The notes beneath the pieces were generated by a model. The model did no database searches. It was not told the DNA's origin and saw only the letters and a list, made by a program, of their open reading frames with translations. A stretch of 37,371 nucleotides of DNA. It comes from Planctomycetota bacterium. GTDB lineage: Bacteria > Planctomycetota > UBA1135. The DNA is taken from assembly GCA_027020785.1 (NCBI GenBank), contig JALUVI010000153.1, positions 1-37,371 on the forward strand, written 5' to 3'. The position numbers were made by a program, and so were the translations under genes. Shown in pieces: positions 33,565-37,371 of the stretch (its first letter is position 1; the number at the start of each line of letters is the position of its first letter).

Positions 33565-34602
33565 CTACTTCGCCTCGAGAGCCTTGGTTGCGGAGGAGAT
33601 GATGTCCTCGACCAGCGACGCCATGGGCTGGGGCAGATCCCCCAGCTCCTTGGCCTTCCTGGCGAACATCAGCGCCATCTCCGGGTCGTCGAGGAACTGC
33701 ATCGCCAGACGCGCCGCGTTGGCGAAGATCTCCTGACACATCTCGCGGTCATGGTAGTTGCCGGACTCGGCGAGTCGCTTGGCTTCGACGGTCCAGCCCT
33801 CGAGCTGCTCGGCCTTGCTCAACTGCATGAGGTCGTGCATGACCAGGGACTCGAGGACGCCGGCCTCGTTCTTCGGGTCGACCTTGCGCGCCGCGGCGAT
33901 CTCGTCGTCGGTCGCGATGCCTGCCTTCAGCAGCACGGCGAGGGCGGCCGTCCGCAGGCCGTTGGAGCCGTCGGGATCGAGTTCGAAGGCCTTGCGTACG
34001 ACGGAGGCATAGTCGGCGATGCCGGGGCTCGATGCGTCCATCCCGGACACGAGTTCGATGGCCTGGCGCACGTAGCCCGGCTTGTCCTCGGCGGCGGCGT
34101 AACCGGTCGCAAACTCCTTGGCCTGCTCCAGGGCCTTGCGACCCTCCACGGCGAGCTCTCGGAGGTTGTTCAAGTACTCATCGGCCGGGATGCCGAGATA
34201 GCCGGTCTGCCCGACCACGTCCCCCTCGGGGGTGAGCACGAAGACGGTCGGGAAGCCGCGGACCCCGAACTGCCTCATGATCTCTTCGTTGCGTTCCGGA
34301 TTCGGAACCTTGGCCTTCACTTCCTCGCTCCTCGGGAAGTCGAGCGAGACGAAGACGAATTCGTCCGCGGCCTTCTCCTGGAAGCCGGCGTCTTCCCACA
34401 CCTCTGCACGGAGGCGCTTGCAGTAGCCTCACCAGTCGGAGCCGGAGAACTCGAGGACCACCGGCTTGCCGCTCTTGCGGGCGGCCTCCATGCCGGCGTC
34501 GTAGTCGGCGAACCAGTGGATGGAGGAGGCCGGTTCCTGGACCTCCAGTGGGGCGAGCGGACCGGCGGCGAGCAGCAGTCCGAGGGTGATCAGGGTGTTC
34601 AT
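33565..34602 (-). CDS. Exported thioredoxin-fold protein with in-frame UGA at the CXXC position (probable selenoprotein)
   Basis: Read as one gene this is a 345-residue protein with a signal peptide (MNTLITLGLLLAAGPLAP) and a thioredoxin domain (about 28-150). The redox motif should be GSDWCGYCKRL, but the first Cys codon is TGA (34429-34431, residue 58), giving U-G-Y-C. Coding similarity continues in the same frame on both sides: VVLEFSGSDW before it, GYCKRLRAEVW and FVFVSLDFP after it, and the cis-Pro at residue 118 (GVRGFPTVFVL). The true stop is TAG. A SECIS-like hairpin begins 11 nt after the UGA. The C-terminal half (about 150-345) is helical and unassigned. Conventional calling would give two fragments (34602-34429 and a false start at 34401). 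A nonsense mutation or sequencing error is the alternative. It leads a seven-gene run. Confidence 0.8.
34398..34417 (-). promoter_or_regulatory. Candidate bacterial SECIS hairpin
   Basis: In the mRNA, 11 nt after the UGA, GCGCCUC (34417-34411) pairs with GAGGUGU (34404-34398). This gives a 7-bp stem with two G-U pairs and a 6-nt loop, CGUGCA (34410-34405), with G at the second loop position. Bacterial SECIS elements are short stem-loops within the coding region just downstream of the UGA, with a G at the start of the apical loop; in E. coli fdhF the minimal upper stem-loop also lies 11 nt from the UGA. A competing stem (CUGCA 34423-34419 with UGCAG 34408-34404) is possible. Folding was by eye. 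Confidence 0.55.
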
Positions 34603-34697
34603 GGTCGGGTTTCGGTTGGGGGCCCCTCGCATCGGAGCCGGAACGGAAGGCGCGAAGGGCGCCCCGTTCGGCTACGGGAGAGGCCCGTGGGCGTTGG

Positions 34698-34753
34698 CGG
34701 GAGCCGGGGCCGGGCCCCGGAGGGTCGGCCCCATCCTACGGCCCCGGCTCCCG
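34698..34753. terminator. Long perfect inverted repeat between SUMF1-like and thioredoxin-fold genes
   Basis: CGGGAGCCGGGGCC (34698-34711) and GGCCCCGGCTCCCG (34740-34753) are perfect 14-nt complements around a 28-nt loop. It starts 13 nt beyond the stop of the minus-strand SUMF1-like gene, in the 164-nt gap 34603-34766. There is no T-tract on either side, so it may be an unusual terminator or mRNA-stabilising hairpin, or a DNA-level palindrome. The inner segment GGGGCCGGGCCCC (34706-34718) is itself self-complementary. Confidence 0.5.
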
Positions 34754-34766
34754 GCGGTGGGAGGGG

Positions 34767-35861
<1,095 letters not shown>

Positions 35862-35867
35862 GGGAGC

Positions 35868-35873
35868 ATCCTA
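35868..35873 (-). promoter_or_regulatory. Candidate -10 element (TAGGAT) with ATG start 6 nt downstream
   Basis: On the minus strand GGGTAGGAT is followed by six bases and the ATG of the SUMF1-like gene at 35861. Hexamer and spacing are identical to those before the gene starting at 7047. Confidence 0.45.
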
Positions 35874-35930
35874 CCCTCCGATGGAAGCTCGGCGCCGTCG
35901 CGCAGGCCGGGGGCGGCCGCCGCGGACCGC

Positions 35931-35936
35931 TATCCT
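35931..35936 (+). promoter_or_regulatory. Candidate -10 element (TATCCT) for the PsiE-like gene
   Basis: TATCCT, preceded by CCGC as in the trp promoter, ends 7 nt before the GTG at 35944. Use of this promoter would favour that GTG over the ATG at 35881. Confidence 0.4.
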
Positions 35937-35943
35937 CGGGGCC

Positions 35944-36417
35944 GTGGAATCGGAACGCGACCTCCCCTCCTCCCGCCGCAGCTCGACGCTGGACCGGGCC
36001 GTCTGGAAGGAGTTGACCCTGTACGGCAAGTTCGAGCAGGTCGTCGCCCTGGTCCTGGCCTTCGCCATCGCCCTGGTCATCGCGGCCGCCATGGTGGACC
36101 TGGCGCGGGAGCTCGTCGGCGGGCTCTGGGCGGAGGCCGGCGCGAAGGACCCCTTCCACGTCCTGTTCGGCAAGATCATGACGGTGCTGATCGCGTTGGA
36201 GCTGAACCACACCATCATCGACGTCGCGAAGCGCACGGCCCACGTCGTCCAGGTCCGTACCGTCTTGCTGGTCGCGCTCCTGGCGGTGGCCCGGAAGTTC
36301 ATCATCCTGGACCTGAAGGCGACCACCCCGTCCGCGGTCTTCGCCCTCGGTTTCTCCGTGGTCGCGCTGACGGCCGCCTACTGGGGGTTGCGGCGGTGGG
36401 GTGACGATCACGAGTAG
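35944..36417 (+). CDS. PsiE-like (phosphate-starvation-inducible E family) membrane protein
   Basis: A 157-residue protein with about four predicted helices (about residues 32-56, 74-93, 103-120 and 129-148). The block VRTVLLVALLAVARKFIILDL closely matches the core of the PsiE family (PF06146), whose function is unknown. The GTG at 35944 is chosen because of the -10-like TATCCT 7 nt upstream. An ATG at 35881 would add an Arg/Gly-rich stretch (ARRRRAGRGRPPR) that does not look like a normal N-terminus but cannot be excluded. The gene is divergent from the SUMF1-like gene and stands alone. It ends with TAG. Confidence 0.75.
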   Translation: MESERDLPSSRRSSTLDRAVWKELTLYGKFEQVVALVLAFAIALVIAAAMVDLARELVGGLWAEAGAKDPFHVLFGKIMTVLIALELNHTIIDVAKRTAHVVQVRTVLLVALLAVARKFIILDLKATTPSAVFALGFSVVALTAAYWGLRRWGDDHE

Positions 36418-36459
36418 CCGTACCGGAGAGCGGCGGCTTGCGAGTTCACCGACTTCGGC

Positions 36460-36465
36460 TACCAT
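36460..36465 (+). promoter_or_regulatory. Candidate -10 element (TACCAT)
   Basis: TACCAT, preceded by CGGC, is in the 90-nt gap between the PsiE-like gene and the last gene, 42 nt before its ATG at 36508. It fits the CTAnnnT pattern seen elsewhere in the window. No -35 match is visible. Confidence 0.3.
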
Positions 36466-36507
36466 GGCGTCACCACGTCTCCTGGCCCCATCGAGCTCTT
36501 CGTTGCC

Positions 36508-37371
36508 ATGATCCCGTCCCTGCTCCTCGTCGCTCCCGCCGTCCAGGGGGCGCTGCACCCCCCGTCCGCCGGACCCGGGCCGGCCGCCGCGGTCCGCGTC
36601 CTCCCCGATTGGCAGGTCTCGTCCGGCCTGGACTCCCACGTGCTGGTCCAGGACGGTGCGGGCGACTCCTGGGCCTTCGCCGTGAGCGGCAGCGCCGGAT
36701 ATCTGACCCGATACGACGACCAGGGCATGGCCCTGTGGACTTCGACCACCACGAATACCTTGAGCGCCGAGGCCATTGCGATGCGATCCAACGGTTCCGT
36801 CGTGTGCGCAGGCCACTGGGGGTCGAACCCTTGGATGAGCAGTTGGGATGCTGCGGTGTACTGTTTCGATGCCTCGGGCTCGCTCCTGTGGTCGAAGGTC
36901 TTCGATCGCGGAAGCCAGGACGACGTCGTGGACGTCGTCGTGGACGACCAGGACGTCACCTACGTGTTGATGATCGACGAGCAGTACGACATCGGCGGCT
37001 GGGGTGACGTCTACCTCTTCGCCCTCGACCCGGCGGGAGTCCTGCTCTGGGAGACCGTCTGGACCGGTCGGGGCGCCGGCTACGGCTACCGTGACGTTCC
37101 CTACGACCTGGCCTTGGACCCGACGCTCGATCGCCTGTACGTGGTCGGCGCCAGCCGCACCCCTGCGACCCTGCTCGACCAGGCGGTCCTGGCCTTCGAC
37201 ACGACGGGCAACCTCCTGTGGACCTGGTTTCGTGACGGCCCCGCCTGGAACAGCAAGGACTGGCTGACCCACGTCGGGATCGTTCCCGGGGGAGGCGTCG
37301 TCGCCACCGGACGCAGCGAGTCGACCTCGAACAACGGCATCGACGTCTACACCTTGCGGCTCACCGAGTCC
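36508..37371 (+). CDS. Secreted beta-propeller-like repeat protein, truncated by window edge
   Basis: The frame is open from the ATG at 36508 to the right edge (288 codons). A short signal peptide (MIPSLLLVAPAVQGAL) is followed by repeats of about 50-60 residues with the pattern YxxxxDxxGxxLWxxxx: for example YLTRYDDQGMALWTST, VYCFDASGSLLWSKVF, LFALDPAGVLLWETVW and VLAFDTTGNLLWTWFR. The D-x-x-G-x-L-L-W repeats are typical of PQQ-like or SBBP-type beta-propeller blades used in extracellular proteins of planctomycetes and related bacteria. No catalytic residues can be named. Codon use is slightly less GC-rich than in its neighbours. The C-terminus, possibly with a sorting signal, lies beyond the window. 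Confidence 0.75.
   Translation, partial: MIPSLLLVAPAVQGALHPPSAGPGPAAAVRVLPDWQVSSGLDSHVLVQDGAGDSWAFAVSGSAGYLTRYDDQGMALWTSTTTNTLSAEAIAMRSNGSVVCAGHWGSNPWMSSWDAAVYCFDASGSLLWSKVFDRGSQDDVVDVVVDDQDVTYVLMIDEQYDIGGWGDVYLFALDPAGVLLWETVWTGRGAGYGYRDVPYDLALDPTLDRLYVVGASRTPATLLDQAVLAFDTTGNLLWTWFRDGPAWNSKDWLTHVGIVPGGGVVATGRSESTSNNGIDVYTLRLTES

Noticed and set aside
33565-34602. Simple pseudogene explanation for the UGA
   Set aside because: Only one stop, at the exact Cys codon, with no frameshift and no decay over 285 further codons; still kept as the main alternative.
34429-34632. Treating the 5' fragment as a separate small protein and the 3' part as a gene starting at 34401
   Set aside because: The first ends exactly at GSDW and the second starts in the middle of a thioredoxin domain in the same frame; one gene with an in-frame UGA explains both.

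Overview
This is a very GC-rich, gene-dense bacterial chromosome segment with no mobile elements, rRNA, tRNA or CRISPR that I can see. The gene content suggests a planctomycete or close relative: an ECF sigma factor coupled to a membrane Ser/Thr kinase with TPRs, a CRTAC1-type FG-GAP/ASPIC protein, DUF1080 and sugar isomerase/epimerase proteins with export signals, a cytochrome c fused to DUF2231, and a SUMF1-like protein. This is inference from gene families; no marker gene is present.

Layout. (1) 2-7047: the 3' part of metH, a secreted peptidoglycan amidase-like protein with a golvesin-type C-terminal domain, and a convergent membrane-anchored protein of carboxypeptidase-regulatory-like modules. 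(2) 7170-12981: an ECF sigma factor/Ser-Thr kinase pair facing a large FG-GAP/ASPIC protein. (3) 13023-18149: an AI-2E family permease, a convergent aspartate-semialdehyde-dehydrogenase-like enzyme, then a co-directional run nagB, zinc-ribbon protein, lemA, htpX-like protease. (4) 18278-27905: a complete tryptophan operon, trpE-trpG-trpD-trpCF-trpB-trpA, followed without a break by a small chorismate-mutase-like gene, a DAHP synthase, an ATP-grasp protein and a membrane protein. Nearly every junction is a 4-nt stop/start overlap. It is preceded by what looks like a ribosome-mediated trp attenuator: a 23-codon leader peptide with Trp-Ser-Trp, alternative hairpins and a strong intrinsic terminator. 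(5) 27848-34602, minus strand: seven tightly packed genes, namely a thioredoxin-fold protein, a DUF1080 protein, a sugar isomerase, an esterase, a b562-like protein, cytochrome c-DUF2231 and pcm. (6) 34767-37371: a SUMF1-like protein, a PsiE-like membrane protein and the start of a secreted beta-propeller-like protein.

The most striking observations are these. First, the thioredoxin-fold gene at 33565-34602 is interrupted by a single in-frame UGA exactly where the first Cys of its CXXC motif should be (U-G-Y-C). A hairpin starting 11 nt downstream looks like a bacterial SECIS element, and the gene ends in UAG, so it is probably a selenoprotein split by normal ORF calling. Second, the trp attenuator. 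Third, six genes have a TAnnnT -10-like hexamer only 6-9 nt before the start codon, suggesting that leaderless transcripts are common; the trp leader peptide is one of them.
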